From the NCBI GenBank assembly GCA_002862165.1, contig PKCL01000213.1, positions 1 to 5,647 of the forward strand: a stretch of 5,647 nt of DNA, read 5' to 3'. Below are positions 5,618-5,647 of this stretch, piece after piece (positions within the stretch are counted from its first letter, which is position 1; every line of letters starts with the position of its first letter). Made by a program: the position numbers and the translations under genes. The DNA comes from Planctomycetaceae bacterium. GTDB lineage: Bacteria; Planctomycetota; Planctomycetia; Pirellulales; UBA1268. The notes under the pieces are model-generated. The model did not search any database. It was not told where the DNA came from and worked only from the letters and a program-made list of their open reading frames with translations.

Positions 5618-5642
5618 TTCTGGCTAAGGTTTTCTGGCTAAG
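5618..5642. repeat. Two exact 11-bp direct repeats upstream of the protease gene
   Basis: TTCTGGCTAAG occurs at 5618-5628 and again at 5632-5642, a 14-bp period. On the minus strand the unit reads CTTAGCCAGAA and lies 48-72 bp upstream of the protease ATG at 5570, just beyond the candidate -10. Such spacing would suit a regulator bound as a tandem pair. More copies could lie beyond the window edge, which cuts the region 5 bp later. Confidence 0.5.
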
Positions 5643-5647
5643 ATTGT

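Overview
The window looks like ordinary bacterial chromosome, most likely from a planctomycete (Planctomycetota, perhaps Pirellulales-like). This is an inference from protein style, not from a marker gene. The S1C protease has the long helical N-terminal preface that I associate with planctomycete trypsin-like proteins, the nucleoside hydrolase resembles planctomycete versions, trpD stands alone outside a trp operon, Shine-Dalgarno motifs are mostly absent, and the spacers are long. Base composition looks close to balanced.

Layout: (1) About 1-883 holds no convincing gene. It has hairpins, a two-copy 16-bp tandem repeat (749-780) and a near-perfect palindrome beside a -10-like hexamer (822-841). 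(2) 884-1696 (+) is a PhnP-type metallo-beta-lactamase-fold hydrolase with all metal ligands. (3) 1697-2170 is a 474-bp spacer without a gene. It has an 11-bp tandem repeat array (1784-1838), a cluster of inverted repeats (1899-2017) and two terminator-like hairpins with T7 runs on the + strand (ending near 2107 and 2164). Together these could be a structured RNA or a long 3' UTR. (4) 2171-3112 (-) is an inosine-uridine-type nucleoside hydrolase. (5) 3261-4316 (+) is trpD, anthranilate phosphoribosyltransferase, divergent from the hydrolase. (6) 4341-5570 (-) is a secreted or membrane-anchored HtrA/DegS-like serine protease with one PDZ domain, convergent with trpD at a 24-bp gap. Its upstream region carries a -10-like hexamer and a pair of 11-bp direct repeats.

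The four genes alternate in direction (+, -, +, -), so each is probably transcribed by itself. They do not form one pathway: two touch ribose chemistry (nucleoside hydrolase releases ribose, TrpD consumes PRPP), but the arrangement gives no evidence of coupling. I see no CRISPR, transposase, tRNA, rRNA, toxin-antitoxin or defence module. The least explained DNA is the 1784-2107 spacer and the repeat-rich leader of the metallo-hydrolase.
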